A stretch of 64,000 nucleotides of DNA from Petrosia ficiformis (GCA_947044365.1 OX345636.1:62803537-62867536), one strand, 5' to 3'. Counted from the stretch's first letter, positions 36,467 to 47,497 are shown. Notes: a model not told the origin generated them from the sequence alone. Numbers and translations: made by a program.

Positions 36467-37181
36467 GGATATGTACACAATAGAACAACAGAACTAACAC
36501 AACTACATGAGGCAGTGAAATCAGATTTTGCAGATTCAGATGTGATGGAAATAAGAGAACAGGTGGTTACTAAACTCCAGAGAATAACAACATTGATAGA
36601 GCAGTGCACAGACAAAGAGACATTACAAGTTGTAAATGGTCAATTAAACACAACAATTGGACTGGTAAAATGCCATTCTAAACAGTATAAACCAGTATTG
36701 CCACAAAAAAATAATTGTGAACCATCTAATAAAACAATAAAACCACAGAGACCGTTTTTCAGCACTCGAAAACGAAGGAAAACAGCATTAATTAGAGTAG
36801 CAAAGCCAACAACATTGGAAAAGGAATTGACAGAAAGCAGACAATTTAATTTACACAGTTAAAAAATCTGCCTATGGTAAGTGTAAATATTAAAAATAAT
36901 TAGCTTGATTAATTAATAATTATTTGTTCTTGATCCTATCTTTTACATGTACACATAGATATTTTGCTATTATTATGCAAAAAAGATAGAGCAGAAAAGC
37001 TGATCAATGGAACTCAACACAAATTGAAACTTGCCGAATTAAATAAGACAGTTGATAAAATACCTGAAGACATCATTGAGAATGATTTAAGTGTAGTCCA
37101 AATTTACTTGGAGGTAGATGCATGGCTAGCATTACAGCAATTAGGTAAAGACAATATATTATACATGAATTATAAGAACTC

Positions 37182-37223
<42 letters not shown>

Positions 37224-37287
37224 TATAATATATGTTACACTCATATATTACATATATAATTATAACAATGATTATACATTATTATAG

Positions 37288-37547
37288 TGAACAGCAAACG
37301 CTCAGAATGGAAATGTTCTTTGTGTAACTTATGTACAACACGATGTAATATGATAGAATGTGACAAATGTGAAGAATGGTTTCACTGGTAACAAGATAAT
37401 TATATACATATATACTTATACTTTATAGATCATACCTTTATTGCTTTGTTATATACCTTCAGGACATGTGTAAATATCAGTAAAGAGCCAAGTACTGAAT
37501 GGACATGCTTCACCTGCAACAATATAAAGCTTAAGAAAGAAACATGA
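37288..37547 (+). CDS. PHD finger exons
   Basis: Two exons (37288-37387, 37463-37547) join in phase at Trp. The PHD C4HC3 ligands are KCSLCNLCTTRCNMIECDKC, EEWFHW and EWTCFTC. PHD fingers bind histone H3 tails. They end the gene with TGA. They are probably the C-terminus of the MULE-type gene. Confidence 0.75.
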
Positions 37548-38212
37548 ACATTACAACTAAACATAAATTACTGGTTTTTTCTTCATAATTATCATATATA
37601 TAATATAATTATAATAATTATATATATATAATTATGAACATAAGAACACAAAATTAGTTTTCTCTACACCTACCTTTTTTTTGGTTACATCCAGCGAGTC
37701 AGCAAGTACAAATTACTACATCCACGCCTTCTATTCCTATAAGGAAACAATCCACGCCCACGCCTTCTATTAATTGGAAACATTCCTATAAGGAAACATT
37801 CCTATGGAAACATTCCTGTCTCTAGCCGCTACCAGTAAGCGTTGCCAGACGCTTTATATCTTGACGTCTGCTCATCGTAGAAACTAAAGAAAGCCACCAA
37901 CAGTAATCTAATGCATCGTGGAATCATTTCATAGAATGAAAGTTGACTTTTTTTCATTATCGCATTCGCTTCTTGTTATAAACTGTGATAGCGGCAAATC
38001 CTTCCAAGTTGCAGCAACATGGGCTGTACATATTACCTTTACTGTAGTTTGAACAAATAACATCAAGTTACTCCTGTTCTTTTGTTCGACGAGTTTTGAG
38101 TGTTATATGTAACAATTTTTTTTTTTTGAAAAAATAGGTGACCTGGGGCGTTTAATGTCAATTATTGGCCACGCCCGCGAAAGGGTTAACTACGTAATTA
38201 TATCACTATATT
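37548..38212. other. Intergenic
   Basis: AT-rich simple sequence to 37640, then GC-richer sequence with short direct repeats of GGAAACATTCCTAT near 37778-37815. No gene recognised. Confidence 0.45.
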
Positions 38213-38216
38213 CTAA

Positions 38217-38880
38217 CACTTACAGTTTCGTAACCCGGGGGCTTTTGAAAAAAGAATGAATTAATTGTAATAATAATTCCAACCACACCTACCATGGATG
38301 TAATATACTGATTGCGAGGTGTGGCTCAGCATCTCATTAAAATCAAAACCTTCGTTGCAAATGAATACAGGCAATTTACAACTTTCTCCAACTTCTGGAG
38401 CAATCTAACACTCACCTCAACCTTGCTTACCAATTACTGCAAGCACAGCATCTACTCAAGTCTGCACACGAACGCTATTTGTCACTTATTCTCCCAACAT
38501 CCCTTTCTCTCTCGCTAGAACCAGCTAGAAACCCAAGTCTATACATCACACAAACATCAACATAACGTTCTACTCTCCTTTCACTTTTTTTTTTTTTTTT
38601 TTTTTTAAAGTACTCTAAGCTAACTTCAAAGTAACATCAAAGGGCGGACACTTGAATCAAAGCACCGCTAGACCACATCCAACGAAGCGTAGGCGTTTTG
38701 AACAATAGAATGCCGACATGCCGCCACCACATTGGTATACTCTTGTAATCTACAGTAATTTGGGGTGTGGTACATCCAAGACCCAGCCATTGCAGTGAAA
38801 TTTAGCAATGTAATAAGTAGGTGTGGTACTTCCTATCTGACAGGATGTTGTAAAATTACAACACTAAAAAACTGAAAGTG
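38217..38880 (+). repeat. Left 664-bp direct repeat
   Basis: Starts CACTTACAGTTTCG, contains a T tract near 38586-38607, ends CTGAAAGTG. About 99% identical to 41443-42106. The short ORF at 38312-38518 is present in both copies and looks incidental. Confidence 0.9.
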
Positions 38881-39163
38881 TTATATGGCATAAAATATTT
38901 GCAGTGGAGTTGGTGAAATCTCTTGTGATCTGGTGGTTCTCTGAAGAACCAGGAGTGGTATACAACCACAAATTAAAAGAAAAATGACACCAACAACAGA
39001 TGAAAACACAAAAACAGTGACAATGAGAACAGAAACTGGAATAAAGACACTGAAATGTCATCAGATTAAATTAACATTGTTTGACAAGTACTCGTACCCT
39101 CTGAGTCGTGGAATGATGGTCTCCTACGTTTACGACAACTGTACCCTTCCAACAACAAGTGAA

Positions 39164-39576
39164 CTAGTTCCAATCGAAATTACACTTATGATCAAAAGCA
39201 TAGTACTTGTGCAACTGATCAGTTTTATCAACTGCCCCCATAAACTTGTTGTATGCAGGCAGTAATGGGGGAACTGATTGAGCTACAAGTAGTCATGATT
39301 TTTGCCCTACTTGTTCCCTGTAAACCTTACCCTTCATGGATTGTGGGAAAACATTCGTAACAAAGCTGACAACCTTGCGATCGTGGAAAACAAAATAGTT
39401 ATTCCCACCTGATGAGCAAGAGTTATACGAACCCTTTGGAGGAGCACTGTTGTCTTTGGGGTCAGTGTCGTCTGTAGGACCTTCCATACCCGTAAATTCT
39501 GGGTACATTCCAGAGTACAGCGATTGGAGAAGGCCATGAGCTTTAGCCTCACGTTTACGATCAGAAGAAGACGAAC
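39164..39576 (-). pseudogene. piggyBac-like transposase fragment
   Basis: The minus-strand block begins after a good acceptor (TGTCTACAG). It contains NYFVFHDRKVVSFVTNVFP and, in another frame, LLPAYNKFMGAVDKTDQLHK with YYAFDHKCNFDW, the region around the last catalytic Asp of piggyBac (DDE_Tnp_1_7) transposases. A frameshift and stop near 39300 break it. It lies inside the 3.9-kb insertion. Confidence 0.72.
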
Positions 39577-39689
39577 CTGTAGACATGAAAAATTACATAA
39601 TCATTTAATGCACTTGCAGTGTATGAATCAAAATAATTAATTATGAGCACAATTATATGCAAAATACTACACAATTTAATTAATACGTT

Positions 39690-40830
39690 CATGAATATTC
39701 ATGAGATTACGGTAACAACGATCAATATTGAAAGTTTGTGGTTAGTGGGTGGGGTATACCCCACCCTCTGCCTATGAATATAGTTAAATCTCAGCGCATT
39801 TACATGTAAAATTGGGCCCAAATTTAAGTAATATGCTCATGAATATTCATGAGTTTGCCATCACAATCATGAATATTCATGATTGTGTGGTTAGTGGGTG
39901 GGGTATACTCCACCCTCTACCTATGAATATAGTTAAATCTCAGTGCATTTGCATGTAAAATTGGGCTCAAATTTAAGTAATATGCTCGTGAATATTCATG
40001 AGTTTGACGTCACAATCATGAATATTCATGATTGTGTGGTTAGTGGGTGGGGTATACTCCACCCTCTGCCTATGAATATAGTTAAATCTCAGTGCATTTG
40101 CATGTAAAATTGGGCTCAAATTTAAGTAATATGCTCGTGAATATTCATGAGTTTGACGTCACAATCATGAATATTCATGATTGTGTGGTTAGTGGGTGGG
40201 GTATACTCCACCCTCTGCCTATGAATATAGTTAAATCTCAGTGCATTTGCATGTAAAATTGGGCCCAAATTTAAGTGATATGCTCGTGAATATTCATGAG
40301 TTTGACGTCACAATCATGAATATTCATGATTGTGTGGTTAGTGGGTGGGGCGTACTCCACCCTCTGCCTATGAATATAGTTAAATCTCAGTGCATTTACA
40401 TGTAAAATTGGGCCCAAATTTACGTAATATGCTCGTGAATATTCATGAGTTTGACGTCACAATCATGAATATTCATGATTGTGTGGTTAGTGGGTGGGGC
40501 ATACTCCACCCTCTGCCTATGAATATAGTTAAATCTCAGTGCATTTACATGTAAAATTGGGCCCAAATTTACGTAATATGCTCGTGAATATTCATGAGTT
40601 TGACGTCACAATCATGAATATTCATGATTGTGTGGTTAGTGGGTGGGGTATACTCCACCCTCTACCTATGAATATAGTGAAATCTCAGTGCAATTGCATG
40701 TAAAATTTGGGACTATATTTAATTGTTATGCTCATGAACATTCATGAGTTTGACGTCACAATGATCACTATTCATACATTGTGGTTAGTGGGTGAGGTAT
40801 AGTCCACCCTCTATCTATGAATATCATTGA
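39690..40830 (+). repeat. 149-bp tandem satellite
   Basis: About 7.5 units with a period of 149-150 bp (for example GTTTGACGTC at 40002, 40151, 40300, 40449, 40598, 40748). Each unit has the palindrome AATCATGAATATTCATGATT, a TGACGTCA site in most units and ATTTGCAT in several. It is non-coding. Confidence 0.92.
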
Positions 40831-40959
40831 AAGTGTTTCAAGACGACATATAATTTGCTCATAGTTTCGTACATTTATATTAATTTGACTACATCAAGTA
40901 TAAAGTAGCATCTTAATTAAACTAAAGCTCGTGACATTTATTAATATTGGCTGTATTAC

Positions 40960-41023
40960 AATTATTATATATACATAATATTATATATATATACATATAT
41001 ATATATAATATATATATATATAT

Positions 41024-41056
<33 letters not shown>

Positions 41057-41090
41057 GCATAATTATATATATATTGTATATAGACCTGTG
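40960..41090. repeat. (TA)n low-complexity tract
   Basis: AT dinucleotide repeats; similar short tracts lie at 41255-41300, 37185-37240, 48425-48570 and 61185-61230. Confidence 0.9.
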
Positions 41091-41130
41091 AATCTTTAAT
41101 CCACCAGCATACTATATATTGTATATAGTA

Positions 41131-41243
41131 CACTTACAGTTCTTATATACCACAATATAAACCCTTGGTTTAGTGTCTTTGGATGTGATATAGCCCGAGC
41201 TTGCGAGACACTAAACCTCGGGTCTATATAAGAACTGTAAGTG
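41131..41243. mobile_element. 113-bp hairpin MITE sharing the CACTTACAG end
   Basis: The terminal inverted repeat CACTTACAGTTCTTATATA is at 41131 and its reverse complement at 41225-41243. Its first 11 bases equal the start of the 664-bp repeats, so one transposase may recognise both. It is inside the 3.9-kb insertion. Confidence 0.7.
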
Positions 41244-41254
41244 TATACTATATA

Positions 41255-41303
<49 letters not shown>

Positions 41304-41442
41304 ATAGTAATAACCTGTCGTCTTGTATTATCAGAGATTATGTAATTATTGTTATTCACTCACCAAATGTATCGCTGTGTTCGAGATCTGTACTCATATT
41401 ATCTAAAACAATAAAAATGATATACTTGTACAACAGGATTAT

Positions 41443-42106
41443 CACTTACAGTTTCGTAACCCGGGGGCTTTTGAAAAAAGAATGAATTAATTTTAATAAT
41501 AATTCCAACCACACCTACCATGGATGTAATATACTGATTGCGAGGTGTGGCTCAGCATCTCATTAAAATCAAAACCTTCGTTGCAAATGAATACAGGCAA
41601 TTTGCAACTTTCTCCAACTTCTGGAGCAATCTAACACTCACCTCAACCTTGCTTACCAATTACTGCAAGCACAGCATCTACTCAAGTCTGCACACGAACG
41701 CTATTTGTCACTTATTCTCCCAACATCCCTTTCTCTCTCGCTAGAACCAGCTAGAAACCCAAGTCTATACATCACACAAACATCAACATAACGTTCTACT
41801 CTCCTTTCACTTTTTTTTTTTTTTTTTTTTTTAAAGTACTCTAAGCTAACTTCAAAGTAACATCAAAGGGCGGACACTTGAATCAAAGCACCGCTAGACC
41901 ACATCCAACGAAGCGTAGGCGTTTTGAACAATAGAATGCCGACATGCCGCCACCACATTGGTATACTCTTGTAATCTACAGTAATTTGGGGTGTGGTACA
42001 TCCAAGACCCAGCCATTGCAGTGAAATTTAGCAATGTAATAAGTAGGTGTGGTACTTCCTATCTGACAGGATGTTGTAAAATTACAACACTAAAAAACTG
42101 AAAGTG
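41443..42106 (+). repeat. Right 664-bp direct repeat
   Basis: Second copy of 38217-38880, ending AAGTG against the CTAA duplication. Confidence 0.9.
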
Positions 42107-42370
42107 CTAACATGAAATGTTCCTCGTAACCAAATATAAGCCTCTATATAACTAGGTAAATAATTATATCACTATATTCTAACATGAAATGTCCCTCGTA
42201 ACCACATATAAGCCTCTAATTATATCATTATATTCTAACATGAAATTTCCCTAGGAACCACATATAAGCCTCTATATAACTAGGTAATTATATCACTATA
42301 TTCTAACATGAAATGTCCCTAGCAACCACATATAAGCTTTTATATAACTATGTATATAACTGCTTTCATA
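42107..42370 (+). repeat. Short tandem repeat, about 57-72 bp units
   Basis: Four units starting CTAACATGAAAT at 42107, 42179, 42236 and 42303. A partial unit lies before the 3.9-kb insertion at 38190-38216, showing the insertion split this array. Confidence 0.8.
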
Positions 42371-42950
42371 ATGTCCTGTTGTGAATTAAATATAGACTAC
42401 AATCATTTAAATAATTTTCTAATTTCTTGGGTTTTTTTTGGTTATATTTTCAGAACTAGATACACTTCTCTCAAAGAACTATTCTTAAAGACAGAGTGGT
42501 TGGTATGACTGGAAAGAATGTTTGTTGAACTTAACGTACCAACAGTCCTTGTGCATGTATACTATAAGACTACTTTATGACATCTCTTCTTGCTCTGTTA
42601 AGGACGGACGAAACTAGCTCCACAATATTATTCTATTTATAAAAATGTAGCGGAGAAAAACTAGAACCCAAGTACTTTATTGTGTTCTGATGTGTTTATA
42701 TGATGTGATGGGGATAAACAAAGACTCAATAGAGTCCATCCGTGTCATGTTGTATATACCTACTCAACACCTCATATACGTGTGTATCAATGGGCAATGT
42801 GTGAATGTGATGTTCACTGACTTGTAAGTAGTATGTAGTAGCAGTGTGAATACATTTATATTTTATAAAACATAGCATAATTATATATGAATGCAATATA
42901 ATACATGTAAGTGCATTATATAAATTAGTGTCATTGTATTGGTTATACAG
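42371..42950. other. Non-coding stretch
   Basis: No exon, known repeat or motif recognised. Confidence 0.4.
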
Positions 42951-42954
42951 TACA

Positions 42955-43900
42955 AGTCAGATGCAACTTATAAAAGCAAAATGGTGGGCGTTGCCCGCAT
43001 AACAACTAGCACTCGCCTTGCTCTTTTCCTACTAATAGCGAAACATAAATTTTACATCAACGGCTTTGCTAACAACTCTTCTTTCCAGCAAAGTAAGTTA
43101 GAATCTAAAATCTTATACATTATCAGAGTTATATAGACCTGAAAATATCAAATATTAAGCGCACTACCCACACATATGAGTGTACTATTGTATTGTGGCC
43201 ATACTTTATGCATGTGGAAACCTTGGATAAAGTTCTATCGCCCACACATTTTTAATAATTTCTATTATAAAGGTCAGATTTTTTTGGTTCTCTTTTGTTT
43301 CTGAGCTATTCTTGACTATTCCCTAACAAAGAACGGCAAAGGCACAAGTAAAGAACATTTCTACATCATCCAGTAACGTAGGGAAGTTTCTGGATCGTTG
43401 CAGTAGTAGTATGTTTGCTGAAATTGCTGACCGTTTTTGACCTTTTCGATGATTGTGTGGAGAAACAGTCATAACAGCGAATGAGACAACTGCAGACGAT
43501 ATCCACTTTGTCAGTAAACATCTGAATGGTTCTGTAACATACTGGTCGTAGTATATTTTAGCGAAACAGTTGACTGTTGACTTCACTGTTGAGGACTGAC
43601 CTTTCAATTGCAGATTTTCTTTTTTGCTCTTTCAGAGGTTTTAATATTAATTTTAGTTACACATCAGGAACAAATGAAGGTAAGCACACTTATGTATATA
43701 TATATATGTGATATAATCATGTCGATAATAATATAATACACTATAACAAAGCTCTTCACCACTATCCTCCATCTTATATAGGTTGATAGAACTCATCAGT
43801 CCAGTTTCTCATCTTCCAAATGTTTACTATATTTTCATCTTCCAGTACATCTTCAACATTAGTGATGTCATATTTGTATACTATATCATTTTATAATAAG
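42955..43900 (-). repeat. Dispersed repeat family B, copy 3
   Basis: Reverse complement of 29340-30245, with a few indels. It extends past the end of copy 2 by a different 40-bp sequence (TGGGCGTTGCCCGC near 42983). A 94-codon minus-strand ORF at 43607-43323 has a frameshifted counterpart in copy 2, so coding is doubtful. Confidence 0.8.
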
Positions 43901-44063
43901 TATACATAATAATAATTAATATAATTATTAATTTATCTTCAATAATAATGTAAAGCAACAGTTGTTGTTTCTAGCACAGTACTAGTATGGGACTTAATTT
44001 AATAAGTCAAGAATGTAATCAACACGAGTTGGGTTCCTAATTGATTTGGGGTGGAGAGCTTAA

Positions 44064-45071
44064 CTCTTTGCGTGCCATTAAAAAATTAATTAATTTTCGT
44101 GGGGTAATTCCCCAATACCAAATTAATTTCTGTGGTCAGAAAGAAAGGTCAACGTTTCAGATGCTCTGCTTTTGCGGGTATTTTCTAAGTCTGTAACGTC
44201 TTGTAAGGCCATTTTCCTACTCTCTGACGTTTGATAGACCTTTGGGAAACATGAAGACTGGTTGTATCACTTCAGTTATCGATATGTAGAGTGATATTCA
44301 GCTACGAGGTAAGTAATCTTTGAAAAATTGATAGTATTGTTGTAATTCATTGTGTATTTGTTAATTTTAAACATTAAACCAAAGAAATAACGTAAATGTA
44401 CAGTTTAGTAACTAGAGAGTCACTTATATATGATATGGGAGCTTATATAGACTATTGTGTGGTACTTTTCAAAGCAAGGGATAGTGCATAAAGGGGGATG
44501 GTCTTGGCATGTTTTGCAATGGTAAAGGGTTCTCTTTCTCTTAGTAGATTTGCTGCAAAGTATACATTCATACTGCTCTTTTACTGTTCTTTTAGCAAGG
44601 AAATGTTTTCTTCAATCTAGTCTTTCAGGCTGATTCTCTAATGAAGAACGGGGTCTTCCTGCTAGAGGTTTACGAACAGATTGTTGGATGTAGTCCCTCG
44701 TTAATTGGTCAACAAGAACTCTTTCATATGTTATGACCATTATGTAGTATTATTTGAATATAGTAATTGTTTATTGTTTTCTTATTTAGTTTTATGTATA
44801 ATTATGTACCTATATCATTCTCATTGTTACTAGTCTCTTCATCAGACCTCCAATCACCAATCATTTCCAATACAACAGAAGTTGAAAAAGCCATGATATT
44901 CATTGTTACAGATGCTTATATATTTTTGACACTTCAATGAGTTTCTACAATGTGGTTGCTCTGTATAAACATTGGTTTACCCCTGTTACTATATATAGGC
45001 GCGTGGCACTGGTCAATAATACAATTTAATTAAATAACGCGCCTATAAATAGGCGCTTGTCACGCAAAGAG
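44064..45071 (-). mobile_element. piggyBac-like element, internally deleted, with TTAA duplication
   Basis: The ends are CTCTTTGCGTG at 44064 and CACGCAAAGAG at 45061-45071. TTAA flanks both sides (44060-44063, 45072-45075), the piggyBac hallmark. Inside, on the minus strand, are a short N-terminal exon and a C-terminal Cys-rich block, with the transposase core missing. A subterminal palindrome of GGCGCG/CGCGCC lies at 44998-45042. It lies just 3' of the last exon seen of the DUF6589-like gene, in the same orientation. Confidence 0.9.
44440..44894 (-). pseudogene. piggyBac transposase remnant: N-terminal exon plus C-terminal Cys-rich domain
   Basis: An ATG at 44894 opens MAFSTSVVLEMIGDWRSDEE and ends at a GTACAT donor near 44811. 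The second block (44735 to about 44440) contains RDYIQQSVRKPLAGRPRSS and the C-terminal finger with CILCSKSTKRKRTLYHCKTC, then PPLCTIPCFEKYHT. A TGA lies near 44620. The DDE core between them is absent, so no active enzyme is made. Confidence 0.78.
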
Positions 45072-45132
45072 TTAACATAATAGATCTTGTATCCATGCAT
45101 ATTATATAATTATAATATATAAAATTGTATTT

Positions 45133-47362
45133 ACCTCAAGTAATACAACTTTGGTATGCCAGTCTTCCACTGTTGGCATGAGTCCTTCTAACCTCTGTAT
45201 TGGATCATTGCCATTGGCCATTACCATCGTGCTCTACAAGCAGTCAATTGGTCACCACCAAATTGAATTGTATGAATATTTGCTTTGGGGACATCAACAG
45301 CTTCATCTAAACCTATTATATCTTCTTTTTCAGAATATGAACACAGAGGAACATATTTGCAAATGTGGTGCATAATATCAACCATTTCACTGGATTTATT
45401 CTCATTCTTTGTCAAGATACCTAAAGGAACCTATTATATAAAATATGAATTAAACATGTACATGCATGTGATAATTATATTACTAACCACAATAGATTTA
45501 TGCAACATTTCCTTAGGATATTTATGGGGAGTGTGATGTATTGAAATACCACTAAAGGTTACAGAGAAGAAACTTAGGTGATCCACAAGCGTACGGGCAA
45601 TGAATATTGCAATGTTTTCATGAAGTACATCATCATCAGCTTTTGATGGAAGAAGGGAACTGGCAATTTCACTTATTGGAACTGGTAGTGTTCCCTTTCT
45701 CTGTCTACATAGGTCACTAACATTGATTCTGTTCTGGACTGCATACATGTGAAAATAGTGAAGTGACTGATGCTTGAATCGGTCATATCTCATGTATCTA
45801 GGCTTAATACTCAAATCAATATTATCACCTACCAACTTGTAGCTATGATACGACTGACATGGAGGATCTGATCCAGTGAACTTTGTAGTTTTGTCAGATA
45901 TTTCATCAACTGCTGTTGGAACATCTGGCAAAATTCGATGTTGCGATTGATCATCAATATCCATATATTCACCTTCTGTACTGTTGCATTCGCTTTCTGA
46001 ATCAGAGGATAGATCTTCCAGGATCTCATTTTCACTAACATCATCAATTTCAGTAATTTCTGATTGATCTGATTCTGACTGGCTAATATCATCACCCTCT
46101 TCATCAGAGAACGATAACAGTGAGTTAACCTGTTGTACTTGTAGATCACTGGTTACATCCTGTAACAATAATAGTCAAGATATAGTATGTATACAAAAAT
46201 GTATTGTAGTCTTGCCTTGCAATCTGGAAGAGATGCTTGAAGTTGATCCTTCCATTGTAACACCTTCCTGTCATGATTTCTTCCCAGCTCTGTTACCAGA
46301 CGTATTACTGACTTATGAGACATTGATAGACCAATTGCATTCAGTCTGCTATATACCTATTTTATATAATTACACAAAGTTACTTTGACAAATACATAGT
46401 GCTTATCACTCTTATTACCTGTGCTGATGAATGACCAGCATATAAAATTAGGGATATGATCTTATGAAGTACGCTGAGTGTTAGATTCCGATACTTCATC
46501 AAAATAGCTGCTACTGTGCCAATCACTGCTAATCTGTTGTCACGAGCTCGTGGTGTTTTGGTTTTGGTACAAGAATAGAGGATACTTAAAAGTGTAGGAG
46601 CATGATCAGATAAATTTTGTTTCAACTCACTCCAAGTAAACTCTTTAATTTTACCGCATGGAAGTACAGAATTTACCTTATCAGAACAAACTACTTTCAG
46701 TTCTTTTCTAAGAACAATACCAAGCTTAATTAACACTTGAGCATACATCACAGGATTCTGGAACACTTCCTGAACTGCCCTTGTCATGTTCCTTCTTGCA
46801 ATGGCTTTACCAATCTTTTTTCGTTTAGGAGTCAGCACATATTTGTACTGTTTTTTTTCGTGAACCAACCGTTACCTATATAATCAGATGACTTGATTAC
46901 ATAATCAAAAGATAGCACAGATCTACCAACTAACCTGAACACAAGGACTTTTGTTACTATTTTGGACACCTTCTAGAAGTGAAGCAGCAATTAAGTCACC
47001 AGTTAAACTTGTGGTTAATTTTGATCTAGTACTAGTGGTTTTCATTCGTTTTGACTTAGGTAAACATTCACCACTACAAATTGCATCAATAGCATGGCTT
47101 AAGTTTGAATCTAAATTATACACTAGTGTTGCTAATCTTTCAACAGCAGAGAAACACACTCTACACATGTAACCAGTTTCTTCAGCATCCTGGCCCAGCA
47201 ATTCATCAACATCTATGCTAATACTTTTGTCATCAGCCTTCTTTTGAATGTGAGCTTTCCAAAGTGGAACAATGTGTGCCGATGCATCGCTTCTTAAGCA
47301 TCTTCTGTTACTAGAACAACCAGTTAGATTAGTTCCACAACCGAGGCAGATTACGTTGTCCA
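45133..47362 (-). pseudogene. DUF6589-like gene, five exons, 3'-incomplete and frameshifted
   Basis: Minus-strand exons: 47362-46938, about 46876-46423, 46358-46216, 46160 to about 45490, 45432-45133. Exon 1 has Cys pairs (MDNVICLGCGTNL; TGYMCRVCFSAVE). Exon 2: YVLTPKRKKIGKAIARR, SDHAPTLLSILYS, LILYAGHSSAQ. Exon 4: an acidic Ser/Glu/Asp region, then SYKLVGDNIDLSIKPRYMR, LHYFHMYAVQNRIN. Exon 5: IQFGGDQLTACRAR and LMPTVEDWHTKVVLLE. GGDQLT is the hallmark I associate with DUF6589. Intron 3 starts with GC (CAAG|GCAAGA). Frame slips: an A8 run at exon 2 start and near 45220. The gene lacks its 3' exons; a piggyBac element and repeat B occupy that place. A transposon-type TIR lies 78 bp upstream of the ATG. 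Function unknown, probably transposon-encoded. Confidence 0.72.
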
Positions 47363-47439
47363 TCTTGCAATGACCACGTGTTCTCACGTGTGCACCGCAG
47401 TACTTTTAATTAATACATTCCATCTCCACAACTAGTGAA

Positions 47440-47495
47440 TATGCGTGTCCCCAGACCCTCCGCCTCTTACCGCGAGGGTCTGGCTTGTCAGACTA
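47440..47495 (-). repeat. TIR-like sequence related to the RecQ-carrying element
   Basis: Read on the minus strand (TAGTCTGACAAGCCAGACCC and onward to ACACGCATAT) it aligns with the left TIR at 30246-30302, sharing TAGTCTG, GCCAGACCC, GGGTCTGG and ACGC. It sits 78 bp upstream of the DUF6589-like start codon, as an element end would. Confidence 0.65.
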
Positions 47496-47497
47496 AG

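Larger units (their letters stand above)
34125..37547 (+). pseudogene. C2H2 zinc finger / MULE transposase / SWIM / PHD gene with two lesions
   Basis: Exons 34125-34499, 34548-34770, 34840 to about 36862, about 36959-37144, 37288-37387 and 37463-37547. Exon 2 carries C2H2 fingers (YQCSDCGKTYQSRSGLFKHK and CDFCTQQVKQLQNHLQDVH). Exon 3 holds a MULE-type DDE core (ILCMDSTHGTNSYDFQL; WFMSDDAEQYHNAWRSVFG; CTWHVDRAWREN) and a SWIM finger (FACTCQDYVVNGNMCKHIH). The last two exons form a PHD finger. Lesions: a one-base loss in an A-run near 34970, and TAA at 36464 in a frame that stays open to 36860. Either this is a young pseudogene or the lesions are assembly errors. It lies in tandem with the USP-Ulp1 gene, which suggests a common mobile or co-regulated unit. 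Confidence 0.72.
38217..42106. mobile_element. 3.9-kb insertion bounded by 664-bp direct repeats
   Basis: Two 664-bp copies (38217-38880, 41443-42106) differ at only a few positions and even share the same T-tract. CTAA precedes the first copy (38213-38216) and follows the second (42107-42110). The flanks rejoin as one copy of a local tandem repeat (TATATTCTAA with CATGAAATG), so the whole block inserted as a unit. Each repeat begins CACTTACAG and ends CTGAAAGTG, not TG...CA, and no retroelement RT lies inside. It may be a composite of two MITE-like repeats or an unusual terminal-direct-repeat element. Confidence 0.8.

Noticed and set aside
38984..39265. A 93-codon plus-strand ORF
   Set aside because: It is antisense to the piggyBac-like transposase remnant and has no recognisable pattern of its own.
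39690..40830. CRISPR-like array
   Set aside because: Units are whole 149-bp tandem copies without unique spacers, in a eukaryotic genome.
38217..42106. Ordinary LTR retrotransposon
   Set aside because: The direct repeats start CA and end TG, no RT, gag or primer-binding site is visible inside, and the only coding trace is piggyBac-like.
43323..43607. A 94-codon ORF in repeat B that might be a small gene
   Set aside because: The counterpart in the copy at 29.7 kb is frameshifted and the copy at 4 kb lacks most of it.
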